Assembly: GCA_963827545.1 (NCBI GenBank)
Contig: CAWHBI010000009.1
Span: 1 to 64,000 of the forward strand
Source of the DNA: AWTP1-13 sp963827545
GTDB taxonomy: Bacteria; Pseudomonadota; Alphaproteobacteria; Rhizobiales; Hyphomicrobiaceae
Length of the DNA stretch: 64,000 bases
Direction: 5' to 3'
Shown: positions 1 to 8,846 of the stretch, in pieces
Numbering within the stretch: the stretch's first letter is position 1
Layout: each line of letters opens with the position of its first letter
Program-made: the position numbers and the translations under genes
The notes under the pieces: generated by a model
Seen by the model: only the letters and a program-made list of their open reading frames with translations
Told to the model about the DNA's origin: nothing
The model's database searches: none

Positions 1-300
1 TGCGCTTCCACCTCGTTTCGGGGTTTGCTCCTGAGCTCGCGCATGAGCGCGTAGAGCACGCCGAGTGCATCGAGATATTCGCGTTTCTTCGGCACGGCGT
101 ACTTCAGCGCCTCGACTTATCCCCTTGCCGCAATCCTTGATCGTCTTCATGGGATTGGAGACGACGAAGGTGCCGAGCGCCGAGCCGCAGATGATCACAT
201 ATTCCCAGGGCTGCCAGATGACGTGCACGTGCCCGCCCATGGCAATGAAGCCACCGAGCAGACAGCCAAGCGTAATGATCAGCCCGACGATAATCGTCAC
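1..300 (-). CDS. motA: Flagellar motor stator protein MotA (partial, frameshifted)
   Basis: This is the N-terminal part of MotA, the proton-channel stator subunit in the inner membrane. The GTG start at 300 follows a GGGAG ribosome site, and the first residues (MTIIVGLIITLG) form the usual first membrane helix. The MotA signature around NPMKTIKD is present. The frame breaks at about 117-118: after DCGKGI the expected continuation (ALKYAVPKKREYLD) lies in another frame, and removing one A from ATAAGTC restores it. The gene runs off the window's left edge. It is divergent from the DUF1217-flgF-fliI operon. The break is more likely a sequence error than a real lesion. Confidence 0.88.
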   Translation of the reverse strand, partial: MTIIVGLIITLGCLLGGFIAMGGHVHVIWQPWEYVIICGSALGTFVVSNPMKTIKDCGKGISRGAEVRRAEETRISRCTRRALRAHARAQEQTPKRGGSA

Positions 301-455
301 GGGCGGCTCCCGGATCGCAAATTCCCCAATCTCAGTAAGCGCTTCGCCCTTGTGCGAGCCTGATTTGCGGAACCGCGCGGCGCAGAGGGTCAGCTTCGGA
401 CAAGGCAGTTGCGGCAGCTACTAGCCGGTACGCAGTTCCAAGAAGGGCCCCAGTT

Positions 456-1238
456 GTGCTGACGACCTCCGCGAGCTATCGCGTCATCACCGACAACATC
501 ACGCGATCCTTGAAGGCGGCCGCCGACAAGCCGCAGGTCGCGCGCGAGACGGCCTATTACCTCGAGAACATCGAGAAGGTGAAGTCGATCGACGGCTTCC
601 TCGGCAATGACCGCCTCTACCGCTACGCGATGAAGGCGTTCGGCCTGGAAGAGATGACCTACGCGAAGGCCTTCATGCGAAAGGTCCTCACCGAGGGGGT
701 CGCCGAAAGCGACAGCTTCGCCAACAAGCTCCCCGACAACCGCTATCGGGAGCTCGCCGATACCTTCAACTTCGCCCAGTTCGCAAACGCGACCACCATC
801 TTCGACGCCACCCGCCAGGGCACGGTCGACCGCTACGTGCGCCAAACCCTGGAAGAGGACGCCGGCAGCCAGGACGAGGGCGTACGCCTCGCGCTCTACT
901 TCGAGCGCAAGGCCTCCAGCCTCGAGGGCCCCTACAACATCCTGGCCGATGCTGCCCTTCTCAAGGTAGTGCAGACCGCTTTCGATCTGCCGGCAACGAT
1001 GTCGCTCCTGGACATCGAGAAGCAGGCCGAGATGATCTCGTTGCGCCTCGATGTCGAGGACCTGGAGGACCCTGACGAGCTCGCCCGGTTCCTCAGGCGT
1101 TTCACCAGCCTTTGGGATGCAGCAAATCCGAAGACGGGTGCTTCCGCCCCTTCGCTTCTTGTCGGGCAACCGATCGAGGCCGGGATCGGCGGCGACCTGC
1201 TGGCGAGCCTGCAGAACCTGAAGCTCGGGGGGAACTGA
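456..1238 (+). CDS. DUF1217 family flagellar-cluster protein
   Basis: This 260-residue soluble, mostly helical protein matches the DUF1217 family, which occurs almost only in alphaproteobacterial flagellar clusters next to flgF and fliI. Its biochemical role is unknown. The GTG start at 456 is chosen because AAGAAGG lies a few bases upstream. The pattern of short helical repeats (YRVITDN, KAFGLEEM, YAKAFMRKVL) is typical of the family. It is followed after 3 bases by flgF and is probably the first gene of a three-gene operon divergent from motA. No signal peptide or membrane segment is evident. Confidence 0.82.
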   Translation: MLTTSASYRVITDNITRSLKAAADKPQVARETAYYLENIEKVKSIDGFLGNDRLYRYAMKAFGLEEMTYAKAFMRKVLTEGVAESDSFANKLPDNRYRELADTFNFAQFANATTIFDATRQGTVDRYVRQTLEEDAGSQDEGVRLALYFERKASSLEGPYNILADAALLKVVQTAFDLPATMSLLDIEKQAEMISLRLDVEDLEDPDELARFLRRFTSLWDAANPKTGASAPSLLVGQPIEAGIGGDLLASLQNLKLGGN

Positions 1239-1241
1239 TCC

Positions 1242-1967
1242 ATGCAGGGAAACCTTTACGTCGGGTTGTCGGCGCAAGTCGCCTTGCAGCGGCGCCTCGA
1301 GACCATCGCCCACAACGTTGCAAACGCTTCGACCGCGGGCTTCCGTGCCGAGGAGCCCAGGTTCGAGGCCGTGCTCTCGCGCGCGAGCGTCGATCCCGTG
1401 GCTTACGCTGCCACGGGGCCCACCTTTCTGTCCCGCCGTTCCGGCGAGCTCGTCAAAACCGACAACCTGTTCGACGTGGCCGTGGAGGGTGACGCCTGGC
1501 TCGCGATTCAGACCCCCGCCGGGCAGGTCTACACCCGAGATGGTCGCTTGCGCATGACCCCCACCGGAGAGCTGCAGACACTCAGTGGTCACGCGGTGCT
1601 CGATGCCGGCGGCGCCGCCATGCTGCTCGACCCCAATGCCGGTCCGCCCCGCATCGCCCGCGACGGCACGGTGATCCAGGGCAACCGCCAGATCGGCGCC
1701 CTTGGCCTTTTCACTATCGAGAGCAACGCCAACCTGACGAGGTACGAGAACTCCGGCGTGGTTCCCGATGTGCCTGCCACACCGGTGGTGGACTTCAGCC
1801 GGGCCGGGGTGCAGCAGGGCTTCGTTGAAAACGCCAACGTCAATCCCGTGATGGAGATGACCAGGCTCATCATGGTGACCCGCGCCTTCGAGATGGTAAC
1901 TGCGTCCATCGCTGCCTCGGAGGCGTCCCTGCAGGAGGCCATCAAGTCGCTCGGATCGACCGGGTGA
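1242..1967 (+). CDS. flgF: Flagellar basal-body rod protein FlgF
   Basis: FlgF is a proximal rod subunit of the flagellar basal body, exported by the flagellar type III apparatus. The N-terminus has the rod/hook signature (LETIAHNVANASTAGFRAEE, about residues 20-40). The C-terminus has the matching amphipathic helix (ENANVNPVMEMTRLIMVTRAFE). At 241 residues it has the normal size for FlgF and is shorter than FlgG. It lies 3 bases after the DUF1217 gene and overlaps fliI by 4 bases, so translation of the two is probably coupled. Confidence 0.95.
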   Translation: MQGNLYVGLSAQVALQRRLETIAHNVANASTAGFRAEEPRFEAVLSRASVDPVAYAATGPTFLSRRSGELVKTDNLFDVAVEGDAWLAIQTPAGQVYTRDGRLRMTPTGELQTLSGHAVLDAGGAAMLLDPNAGPPRIARDGTVIQGNRQIGALGLFTIESNANLTRYENSGVVPDVPATPVVDFSRAGVQQGFVENANVNPVMEMTRLIMVTRAFEMVTASIAASEASLQEAIKSLGSTG

Positions 1968-3361
1968 GCACATCCCTGCCCCCTCCCGTCGTGGCGCATC
2001 GGCTCGATGCGCTGGACCGCCTCGTCGCATCCGCGCCGGACCTGCCGACGGTTCGCGTCACCGGCGTGGTCACCGAGGTTACGCCCGCCTACTGCCGCGT
2101 CTCCGGCCTGTCGCCTTTCGTGAAGCTCGGCGAGTGCATCGAGCTCGACACGGGGCCCAGTCGTCAATTGGGCGAGGTAGTCCGCATCGACGAGAGCGGC
2201 GTGACGGTGAAGCCCTTTGGCACGGTCATGAAGGCGGGGCTCGGCACGGTCGCCCACCGGCGCGGCTTTGTCACCATCAGTCCGCACCCATCCTGGAAAG
2301 GGCGCATCGTCAATGCGCTCGGCGCGCCCATCGACGATGGAGCCCCGCTGCTGAGGGGTGAGCGCACGGTCTACAGCGATCGGGAACCGCCGCCTGCGAT
2401 GCGCCGGCAGCGCGCCCGCACGCCCCTGAAGACCGGCGTCCGGGTGATAGATTTTTTTACCCCGCTCTGTGCCGGTCAGCGCATCGGCATCTTTGCAGGC
2501 TCCGGCATCGGCAAGTCCACATTGCTCGCCATGCTGGCCCGTTCACGCGGCTTCGATACCGCCGTGCTCGCGCTGGTTGGCGAGCGCGGTCGCGAGGTGC
2601 GCGATTTTCTCGAGGACGCCCTCAAGCAGGATCGGATGCACGCGGTCACCGTGGTGGCGACAGGTGATGAAAGCCCGATGATGCGCCGCCTGGCGCCCAA
2701 GACGGCAATGTGCATCGCTGAGTATTTTCGCGACCGCGGCGAGAAGGTCCTGCTCATCGTCGACTCGGTCACCCGCTTTGCGCATGCTGCGCGTGACGTG
2801 GCCCTGGCGGCGGGCGAGCCTCCGGTATCGCGCGGCTACACGCCGAGCGTCTTCGGCGAGCTGCCTCGGTTCCTTGAGCGCGCCGGGCCGGGCGAGGAGG
2901 GTGCTGGGTCGATCACCGGTGTGTTCTCGGTATTGGTCGACGGCGACGATCACAACGATCCGGTCGCCGACAACATCAGGGGCACGCTGGATGGCCACAT
3001 CGTGCTGGAGCGCGCCATCGCCGACCAGGGACGCTTTCCCGCCGTCAACGTGCTGACCTCCATCTCGCGCCTAGCCAAGGCGGCCTGGACGGCCGAGCAA
3101 TGGGCCCTGGTCGTGAAGCTGCGGGCCATGATCGCCCGCTACGAGGACACCCGCGATTTGCGCCTCATCGGTGGCTATCGCAGTGGATCCGATCCGGATC
3201 TCGACAAGGCGGTTCTCCTCGTTCCCAGGATCTATGACGCCATGCGGCAGAGCCCGGACGATCCGGTGTGCGCTGATGCCTTCCAGGATGTCGCCCGTAC
3301 TCTGGCCGTGGAGCCCAAGCCCGACGGCCAGTCGCCCGCGCGAGCGCTCGCCAACCGCTGA
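1964..3361 (+). CDS. fliI: Flagellum-specific ATPase FliI
   Basis: FliI is the cytoplasmic ATPase that energises flagellar type III export. Its 465 residues show the F1-beta-like fold: a Walker A motif AGSGIGKS at residues 178-185, a Walker B region (VLLIVDSVTRFAHAARDVALA) and the YTPSVFGELPRFLERAG segment typical of the FliI/YscN family. The GTG start at 1964 overlaps the flgF stop by 4 bases. Nothing appears damaged. The gene ends facing the minus-strand flagellar operon, with a 159-base convergent gap to the FliL-like gene. Confidence 0.96.
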   Translation: MSTSLPPPVVAHRLDALDRLVASAPDLPTVRVTGVVTEVTPAYCRVSGLSPFVKLGECIELDTGPSRQLGEVVRIDESGVTVKPFGTVMKAGLGTVAHRRGFVTISPHPSWKGRIVNALGAPIDDGAPLLRGERTVYSDREPPPAMRRQRARTPLKTGVRVIDFFTPLCAGQRIGIFAGSGIGKSTLLAMLARSRGFDTAVLALVGERGREVRDFLEDALKQDRMHAVTVVATGDESPMMRRLAPKTAMCIAEYFRDRGEKVLLIVDSVTRFAHAARDVALAAGEPPVSRGYTPSVFGELPRFLERAGPGEEGAGSITGVFSVLVDGDDHNDPVADNIRGTLDGHIVLERAIADQGRFPAVNVLTSISRLAKAAWTAEQWALVVKLRAMIARYEDTRDLRLIGGYRSGSDPDLDKAVLLVPRIYDAMRQSPDDPVCADAFQDVARTLAVEPKPDGQSPARALANR

Positions 3362-3520
3362 CGGGGCCTCCACATCGGGCGCAAGTGTCGAACGGCGGCC
3401 GCCGTCGACTGCCGTGAGCCGGCCGAGCCCGGCCTCCGAGATCGGGTCCGCCGCGCGGCCCTCGCCGCCGCTGCACGGTCGCGCTTCGGCGTGATAGCCC
3501 GGATCTGCGGCTGCTCAGTA

Positions 3521-3991
3521 TTACTTGCCTCCGGCCCGGATCCCGTCCTTGCTGATGTAGTTGAACTCCTGCAGGAATGCGTCATCGACAACATGGGTGC
3601 CGTAGCGTTTGTTGGCACCCTCCGCGATACGCTTGGCAAGATCCGGAAGGTCCTGCTTCCTCATCTGCCGAAAATCGACCGCTTCATCGCTGTAGATCGC
3701 CTTGAGGGCCTCGTCGAGCACCACCATCTCCGGCTTCACCGACAGTCGCTTCATCATCTTGGCATCGGCAGTGAACGAGAATTGCGCTACGACGTAGCCT
3801 TGGAGCGCTCCGGAGCGGATGATGGGAACGCTGATCATCCTCGTTCTCACCGTCTCCAGGCCGCCGTAGAGCTTCTCCGGCTCGGGCTCCGGCGCCGCCG
3901 ACGTACTGCCCGCCTGCCACGAAACCGCGGCGTAGCTGGCTCCGAGCGTGACCGCGCAGGCCCACGCGCCGGCGATGACGGTCTTCATCAT
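3521..3991 (-). CDS. FliL-like flagellar-cluster protein (tentative)
   Basis: This 156-residue protein has one N-terminal hydrophobic segment (about residues 4-27), so it is probably anchored in the inner membrane with a periplasmic domain. The C-terminal half (Y(V)AQFSF, then helices with DEALKAIYS and DLAKRIAEGAN, then VVDDAFLQEFNYIS) has the layout of FliL: a short sheet, helices, and a final strand before the end. Similarity is weak, and FliL is an inference from architecture and context. Its ATG overlaps the upstream flgN stop by 4 bases. It is the last gene of the long minus-strand flagellar run. Confidence 0.6.
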   Translation of the reverse strand: MMKTVIAGAWACAVTLGASYAAVSWQAGSTSAAPEPEPEKLYGGLETVRTRMISVPIIRSGALQGYVVAQFSFTADAKMMKRLSVKPEMVVLDEALKAIYSDEAVDFRQMRKQDLPDLAKRIAEGANKRYGTHVVDDAFLQEFNYISKDGIRAGGK

Positions 3992-4455
3992 GGCAGGGTG
4001 CCGTAGCCCGCTGCCGATTGCGAGTAGGTGCCGTCGGAATCGGCGTTGCGCATCGCGTCAGCCACGACCGACGAGATCTCGCGCACGGCGTCGAGATGCA
4101 GCTTGAGAGCGGCGCGGTTGAGCTCGAGCTTCGCGCGCAGCCTCGAGAAGCGCGCGAGAGCCGCCTGGTCCGGCACCGCACCTTCGATGTGCCGCATGGC
4201 GCGCGTGAGTTCCAGGAGGCCCTGGCCCTTGCGGTCGTTGAATTCCTTGAGGTCGACAGCCGCGCGGGCCTGCAGCGCGGCTGTCTCCTGATCCACGACT
4301 TCCTCGAGCCGCTCGAGAGCCTTTTCGACCAAGCTCAACACCGTCGTTCCCTTGTCGTCCGCCCTTGCTCGTGCGCCGGTCGGCGCCCTGCCGCTTGCGC
4401 TGCCGGAACGCCGAAACTTCGCGCCGCCCGTGGCCGAACCGAATGTACCCAACAT
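3988..4455 (-). CDS. flgN: FlgN-like flagellar chaperone
   Basis: This is a predicted cytoplasmic chaperone for the hook-associated proteins FlgK and FlgL. The body is a long helical protein with LVEKALERLEEVVDQETAAL and a conserved DLKEFNDRKGQGLLELTRAM segment, as in alphaproteobacterial FlgN-like proteins encoded beside flgJ. The ATG at 4455 is preferred because it lies just after the flgJ stop. A longer in-frame version to 4542 would overlap flgJ. FlgK and FlgL are encoded upstream in the same run, which fits the proposed role. The family is divergent, so the assignment leans on gene order. Confidence 0.72.
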   Translation of the reverse strand: MLGTFGSATGGAKFRRSGSASGRAPTGARARADDKGTTVLSLVEKALERLEEVVDQETAALQARAAVDLKEFNDRKGQGLLELTRAMRHIEGAVPDQAALARFSRLRAKLELNRAALKLHLDAVREISSVVADAMRNADSDGTYSQSAAGYGTLP

Positions 4456-4471
4456 CTCGACCTGGCTCCGC

Positions 4472-5062
4472 TCAGAGATTGGGGGTGCTGGCGCTTGCAG
4501 CCACGTCGGTGCCGGGCAGAGTATCAGCAGGATGCTGCTCAATGTAGGGCAGCATGCTGAGCAAAGGTACTGGTGGCGTCAGAGGGCCTGCTGTCGTGCT
4601 GGCGATGGGGTGCACCGGATGCGTCGCGCCGGCCGCCAGCCGGCTGGCGATGCCGACACTGCCGCTGCGGGCAAGCTCGCCGCCCATCTTCTCGGCGAGC
4701 ATCGACCTCCAGAACTCACCTGCGCTGCCTCTGCCGAACACGTTGATGGCATTCCTGGGCAGCATCAACTCGATGAAACTCTGCAGCACGAAGGCCTCGA
4801 ACTGGCCGTAGGCATCCAGGCGGCGCCCGACCTGGCCAGACGAGCCGGCTCGTGAAGCGAGGTTGGCGGTCGTCACGCCATCCGCAGTGTCTGCCTGTCG
4901 AGCGGCTGCAGGATCGCGCTCCCTCACCGCCACAGCAAGCGTCTCGGCGCTGGGAGGGTTGGAGCGCAACCGCGCGAGCCGCTCGGCGGCCGCCCGATAC
5001 CTCTCGGGATCGGCGGCTCGCGCAACGTCTAGGACGATGTCTGAAGGAGGAGTGATCGCCAC
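4472..5062 (-). CDS. flgJ: Rod-binding protein, FlgJ N-terminal type
   Basis: This 196-residue protein contains the rod-binding domain of FlgJ (QFEAFVLQSFIELMLP, then GEFWRSMLAEKMGGELA and SGSVGIASRL, about residues 86-143). It acts as a scaffold for rod assembly in the periplasm. The C-terminal muramidase domain found in enterobacterial FlgJ is absent, as usual in alphaproteobacteria. The last 50 residues are proline- and alanine-rich. It lies between fliR/FliJ-like and flgN, the expected position in Brucella-type clusters. Confidence 0.85.
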   Translation of the reverse strand: MAITPPSDIVLDVARAADPERYRAAAERLARLRSNPPSAETLAVAVRERDPAAARQADTADGVTTANLASRAGSSGQVGRRLDAYGQFEAFVLQSFIELMLPRNAINVFGRGSAGEFWRSMLAEKMGGELARSGSVGIASRLAAGATHPVHPIASTTAGPLTPPVPLLSMLPYIEQHPADTLPGTDVAASASTPNL

Positions 5063-5112
5063 TTGCGCCGTCCGCGGTCCCTGCCAAGCCTCGCCACTAT
5101 GCGCCGACAGTC

Positions 5113-5511
5113 TTACGGGAGGCTTGTGCCCTCGCGATTGAGGACCTGCTCGACAATGTCCAGCAGCTCCTTGCGCTCATCCTCTCGCTGCACATCCAAT
5201 GCGATCGCCTCGGCCAGCCGCTCGGCGATCCGCACCCGGGCCGCATGGTCGGTCAGCTTGAGCGATTGCGCATTTTTTTCGCGCGCGACCCGCTCCGCTT
5301 CCTCCGCCAGTGAGCTCAGGCGACGGGCCATGGTGTCGATGAAGAGGCCATGCAAGGCGTTTGTATCGTTGAGCGCGCTGATCAGCTCCAGCTGCGAGAC
5401 CTCCAGATCGCCGAGGCGGCGCTGTAGGTCGGCCATCTTCCACTGCTCGATACGGTGCAGCTGCTGCTGCGCAGCCAGCATGCGGCGAGACTTTCTGGCG
5501 CGCGGGTCCAA
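5113..5511 (-). CDS. FliJ-like coiled-coil protein of the flagellar cluster
   Basis: This 132-residue basic protein is almost entirely predicted coiled coil (heptad-rich from about residue 10 to 125, with no prolines in the central part). It lies 3 bases downstream of fliR. Small coiled-coil proteins at this place in rhizobial clusters are candidates for FliJ, the escort/stalk partner of FliI. Direct sequence similarity to FliJ cannot be shown by eye, so the name is an inference. No export signal is visible. Confidence 0.6.
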   Translation of the reverse strand: MDPRARKSRRMLAAQQQLHRIEQWKMADLQRRLGDLEVSQLELISALNDTNALHGLFIDTMARRLSSLAEEAERVAREKNAQSLKLTDHAARVRIAERLAEAIALDVQREDERKELLDIVEQVLNREGTSLP

Positions 5512-5514
5512 GGC

Positions 5515-6276
5515 TCAGCCTGTCGTCAGCCAGGCCGTGAACCCGGTGATGAAGAGGCGCAGGGCCTCCCCGATCGTGAGGTAGAGCAGCAGCAAACTGC
5601 CCGCGAGCACGAAAGGCACGGAAATGAAATAGACGGGTATCTGCGGCACCAGCTTGTTGGCGAGCCCCACCATCAGGTTGATGATCAGTGCATAGACGAC
5701 GAAGGGACTGCTGATCTGCAGGGCGAGGATGAAGGTGCTGGAAAAGGCGTCGGCCACCTTGGCGAGCCCGAAGTCGGCGGCCACTGGTTCGCTGATAGGA
5801 AGCACGGCATAGGATGCCAGCAGGGCGCGCAGCACCTCCCAGTGCTGTTCGGTCACGAACAGCAGCACCGTGGCCGTCAGGGTGATGAAGGCGGCAAGGA
5901 CCGGAACGGGTTCGACGTCCTCCACCGGCGCACCCCCCACGGGGTTGAAGCCGGAGAGCTGGGCCGCGGCCGTCGCCATGAACTGCAGCGCCATATAGAA
6001 CAGGCGTCCGACCAGGCCAATCAGCACGCCGATCAAGGTCTCGGAAAAGATGAGGAGCATCACTTTCGGCGCCGCCAGATCGGGCACGGGAACCGCCGTG
6101 TTGACCGTCGGCAGGAGCAGCGGCGTCAGAGCCAACGTCACCGCCACCGCCATGAACAGGCGCACCTGCACGGGCACGCGCGAGCTGGAGAAGCCGGGCA
6201 TCAGCATGAGGCAGCCGCCGATGCGGCAAAACAGCAGGAAGACAACCAGGATCGTCTCCGGCGGCACGAGCCTCAT
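5515..6276 (-). CDS. fliR: Flagellar biosynthesis protein FliR
   Basis: FliR is a core membrane subunit of the flagellar export gate. The 253-residue product has about six hydrophobic segments and the family landmarks FxRIGxxLMLMPGF near the N-terminus, QFMATAAAQLSGFNP, and IPVYFISVPF near the C-terminus. The ATG at 6276 overlaps the flhA stop as ATGA, which fixes the start; the in-frame extension further upstream lies inside flhA and is not coding in this frame. Its neighbours flhA and fliQ supply other gate components. Confidence 0.94.
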   Translation of the reverse strand: MRLVPPETILVVFLLFCRIGGCLMLMPGFSSSRVPVQVRLFMAVAVTLALTPLLLPTVNTAVPVPDLAAPKVMLLIFSETLIGVLIGLVGRLFYMALQFMATAAAQLSGFNPVGGAPVEDVEPVPVLAAFITLTATVLLFVTEQHWEVLRALLASYAVLPISEPVAADFGLAKVADAFSSTFILALQISSPFVVYALIINLMVGLANKLVPQIPVYFISVPFVLAGSLLLLYLTIGEALRLFITGFTAWLTTG

Positions 6277-8357
6277 GAGATGGTGCCCAGCGATTTGATC
6301 TGCACGCCGCGCGCGATCTCGACATGGCTCAGCACGGGAAGCGTTGCGAACAGCCGCTCGGTGACCATGCGCACATAGGGCCGCGCGTCGGGCGCAGCCA
6401 CCAGCACGAGTTGGTGGCCCAAATCCATGTGCTTGCGGATGACCTTGGAAGCCTCGGCACCGAACTGCTCGATCAGCCTCGGATCGACGTCGAATTCGAT
6501 CACCTCGCCCTTGGCGTCGCGCTTGAGGCTCTGATGGAAGGCCAAGTCCCAGCGGTTGCCGAGGCGCAGCACCTTCAGGATGCCGTTGTCGGCCAGATCG
6601 CCGCAAATCTGCTGCGCCATGCGCATGCGCACGTGCTCGGCGAGCTGCTCGGCCCTGCGCACATGCGGCGCGATCTCGGCGATGGCCTCGAGCACAAGGT
6701 GCAGATTGCGAATGGAGATGCGCTCCGCCAACAGCAGCTTCAGGACCGCCTGGAGTCCGGAATAGGACAGTTGCGAAGGAATGATCTCCTCGATCAGACG
6801 GCGATATTCGGGCTCGAGCCGGTCGAGCAGAGTGCGCATGTCCTTGTAGGACAGGAGCTGGGCCAGGTTGTTGCGGATCACCTCGCGAAGATGCGTGAGC
6901 AGCACCGACATGTTGTCGACCGGAGCGAAGCCCTCGCGCTTCACGTTGGCGGCAAACATCTCCGGCACCCAGATGGCCTTCATGCCAAAAGCGGGCTCGC
7001 GAGCTTCGTCGCCCGGCACCTCCGGGCGCGGCCCGTCCCCAGTCACCACCATGACGTCGCCGATGCGCAGCTCCTCGCTCGCCACCATCGTCCCATGAAT
7101 CTTGATCTGATAGCTCTTCGGCGGGATGGCCAGATCGTCGGTGAGTTTGATCTCCGGCACGATGAAGCCGTACTGCTTGGCAAAGTTGCGGCGCATCCTG
7201 CCGACGCGCTGAGCCAGCTCGTTATGCTGGCGCAGGAACGCCGTAGCAATCTGCTTGCCAAGGCAGAGCTCGATCTCGGCGGTCTTCAGCGATTCCTTGA
7301 CGGATTGGCGCACCTCGTCGGCGGCCTCGTCGGCGGCTTCCCGCGCCTTGGCTTCCTCCGCCGCCTTCGCCTCGGCCTTGCGGCGGGGGATCAGGTAGGA
7401 GACGAACACCAGGACGCCACCGAGCATCGCGAACGGGAGGAAGGGCAGTCCCGGAGCCAGGGCAAGCATGAACATGACGGACCCCGCGAGCAGGAGCGCG
7501 CGCGGGTAGTTTCCGAGCTGGCTGAAGATCGCCTTCTCGGCCGAGCCGCGCGTGCCACCCTTGGATACCAGAAGACCCGCTGCCAGCGAGACGATCAGGG
7601 CCGGTATTTGCGTGACCAGGCCGTCACCGACCGACAGCTTGGTGAATACGTCGGCCGCCGCCGCCGGCGTCATGTCGTGGCGGGTCACGCCGATGACGAT
7701 GCCGCCGAACACGTTGACCGCGGTGATGATGATGCCGGCGATGGCATCGCCGCGAACGAACTTCGATGCACCGTCCATGGAGCCGAAGAACGCGCTTTCC
7801 TCCTCCAGCTCGCGCCGGCGCCGCGTCGCCTCTTTCTCGTCGATCAGCCCTGCATTGAGGTCCGCGTCGATCGCCATCTGCTTGCCGGGTATGGCGTCGA
7901 GCGTGAAGCGCGCACCGACTTCGGCGATGCGCGTCGCACCCTTGGTGATGACCAGGAAGTTGACGGTGATCAGGATCACGAACACGATGGTGCCGATCAC
8001 GAAGTCGCCGCTCATGACGAAGTTGGCGAAGCCGGCAATGACGTGACCGGCGGCAGCGTAACCCTGCGCGCCGTCCGACAGAATGAGCCGCGTCGTGGCG
8101 ATGTTGAGCGACAGCCGCAGCAGCGTCGCCAGCAGCAGCACGGTGGGGAAGGCGGAAAAATCGAGCGGCTTCTGGATCCACAGCGCCACCATCAGGATCA
8201 GCACGGACAGGGCGATGGAGAACGCCAGCCCCAGATCGATCATCCAGGCCGGCAGCGGCAGGAACAGCACCGTGAGAATGAAGACGATGCCGACCGCAAA
8301 GCCGACATCCTGGCCGCTGTTGCGCTCGATCGGCTTGATACTCGAAGCGTAGGCCAT
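6273..8357 (-). CDS. flhA: Flagellar export gate protein FlhA
   Basis: FlhA is the export-gate protein with an N-terminal membrane domain (about eight helices, residues 15-330) and a large cytoplasmic docking domain. The FHIPEP signature is clear (RIAEVGARFTLDAIPGKQM, around residue 145), with I where M is usual. Length (694 residues) is normal. It overlaps fliR by 4 bases. Upstream, between flhA and fliQ, are two large palindromic repeats that could affect transcription into flhA. Confidence 0.97.
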   Translation of the reverse strand: MAYASSIKPIERNSGQDVGFAVGIVFILTVLFLPLPAWMIDLGLAFSIALSVLILMVALWIQKPLDFSAFPTVLLLATLLRLSLNIATTRLILSDGAQGYAAAGHVIAGFANFVMSGDFVIGTIVFVILITVNFLVITKGATRIAEVGARFTLDAIPGKQMAIDADLNAGLIDEKEATRRRRELEEESAFFGSMDGASKFVRGDAIAGIIITAVNVFGGIVIGVTRHDMTPAAAADVFTKLSVGDGLVTQIPALIVSLAAGLLVSKGGTRGSAEKAIFSQLGNYPRALLLAGSVMFMLALAPGLPFLPFAMLGGVLVFVSYLIPRRKAEAKAAEEAKAREAADEAADEVRQSVKESLKTAEIELCLGKQIATAFLRQHNELAQRVGRMRRNFAKQYGFIVPEIKLTDDLAIPPKSYQIKIHGTMVASEELRIGDVMVVTGDGPRPEVPGDEAREPAFGMKAIWVPEMFAANVKREGFAPVDNMSVLLTHLREVIRNNLAQLLSYKDMRTLLDRLEPEYRRLIEEIIPSQLSYSGLQAVLKLLLAERISIRNLHLVLEAIAEIAPHVRRAEQLAEHVRMRMAQQICGDLADNGILKVLRLGNRWDLAFHQSLKRDAKGEVIEFDVDPRLIEQFGAEASKVIRKHMDLGHQLVLVAAPDARPYVRMVTERLFATLPVLSHVEIARGVQIKSLGTIS

Positions 8358-8430
8358 CCTTGCCGCTCAGCTCGTTGCCGGGGCGGCAGCTTGGCCTATG
8401 AACCTTGCGCGAAGGTGCCCTGCCCGTGCC

Positions 8431-8505
8431 TAGAGCAGGATCGCTTCGGATTGAATCACTTTGCCTCAACTGCAACGTGGCGGCCGAAGCGTGAATCCTG
8501 CTCTA
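8431..8505. repeat. Palindromic repeat A between flhA and fliQ
   Basis: The outer arms TAGAGCAGGAT (8431-8441) and ATCCTGCTCTA (8495-8505) are perfect inverted copies. They continue inward as CGCTTCGG (8442-8449) and CCGAAGCG (8484-8491), with a 3-base bulge on the right side. The resulting stem is about 19 bp. It resembles the interspersed palindromes starting with AGAGCA that are common in Hyphomicrobiales genomes. No other copy with these arms was noticed in the window. Confidence 0.82.
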
Positions 8506-8517
8506 TTCATAAATTTG

Positions 8518-8578
8518 AGAGCAAGGTTCACGTTCCATGATCGAAGCAAAGTGCTTCGATCAGGAACGATCTTGCTCT
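8518..8578. repeat. Palindromic repeat B overlapping the fliQ stop
   Basis: The outer arms AGAGCAAG (8518-8525) and CTTGCTCT (8571-8578) pair, as do CGTTCC (8531-8536) and GGAACG (8563-8568). The core is a perfect hairpin, ATCGAAGCA-AAG-TGCTTCGAT (8540-8560). The fliQ stop codon lies inside the right arm. It begins 13 bases after repeat A and has the same AGAGCA start, so the two are probably related units of one interspersed repeat family. Confidence 0.84.
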
Positions 8579-8843
8579 AGAAGCCGATCTCGATGCGGGC
8601 GTACACCTGCTCGGCAAAGGCGAAAATCACGGCTCCAATGAAGGGAGCCGTCAGCGAGCAGATCAGCAGGATCGCAACGATCTTCGGAATGAAGGTCAGG
8701 GTGAGTTCCTGTACCTGAGTCAGGGCCTGCAGCAGGGCGATGACGATGCCGATCGCCATCGCTGCCCCAATGGCAGGCCCAGATGCGACGATCACGGTCC
8801 AGAGGGCCGACTGTACGATGTCGAGAGCATCCGCCTGGTTCAT
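8577..8843 (-). CDS. fliQ: Flagellar biosynthesis protein FliQ
   Basis: FliQ is a small (88-residue) membrane subunit of the flagellar export gate. It has two hydrophobic helices (about residues 13-38 and 50-75) and the family motif ALTQVQELTLTFIPKI between them. The size is exactly as expected. It follows flgD by 3 bases. Its stop codon is embedded in palindromic repeat B, so the 3' end of the coding region and the repeat overlap. Confidence 0.95.
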   Translation of the reverse strand: MNQADALDIVQSALWTVIVASGPAIGAAMAIGIVIALLQALTQVQELTLTFIPKIVAILLICSLTAPFIGAVIFAFAEQVYARIEIGF

Positions 8844-8846
8844 GGC

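Noticed and set aside
390..2030. 546-codon minus-strand frame opposite DUF1217-flgF
   Set aside because: It is antisense to two convincing flagellar genes and has no family features.
6324..8540. 738-codon open frame on the plus strand opposite flhA
   Set aside because: It is the antisense of flhA, His/Gln/Arg-rich and without domains, and it runs into the palindromic repeats.
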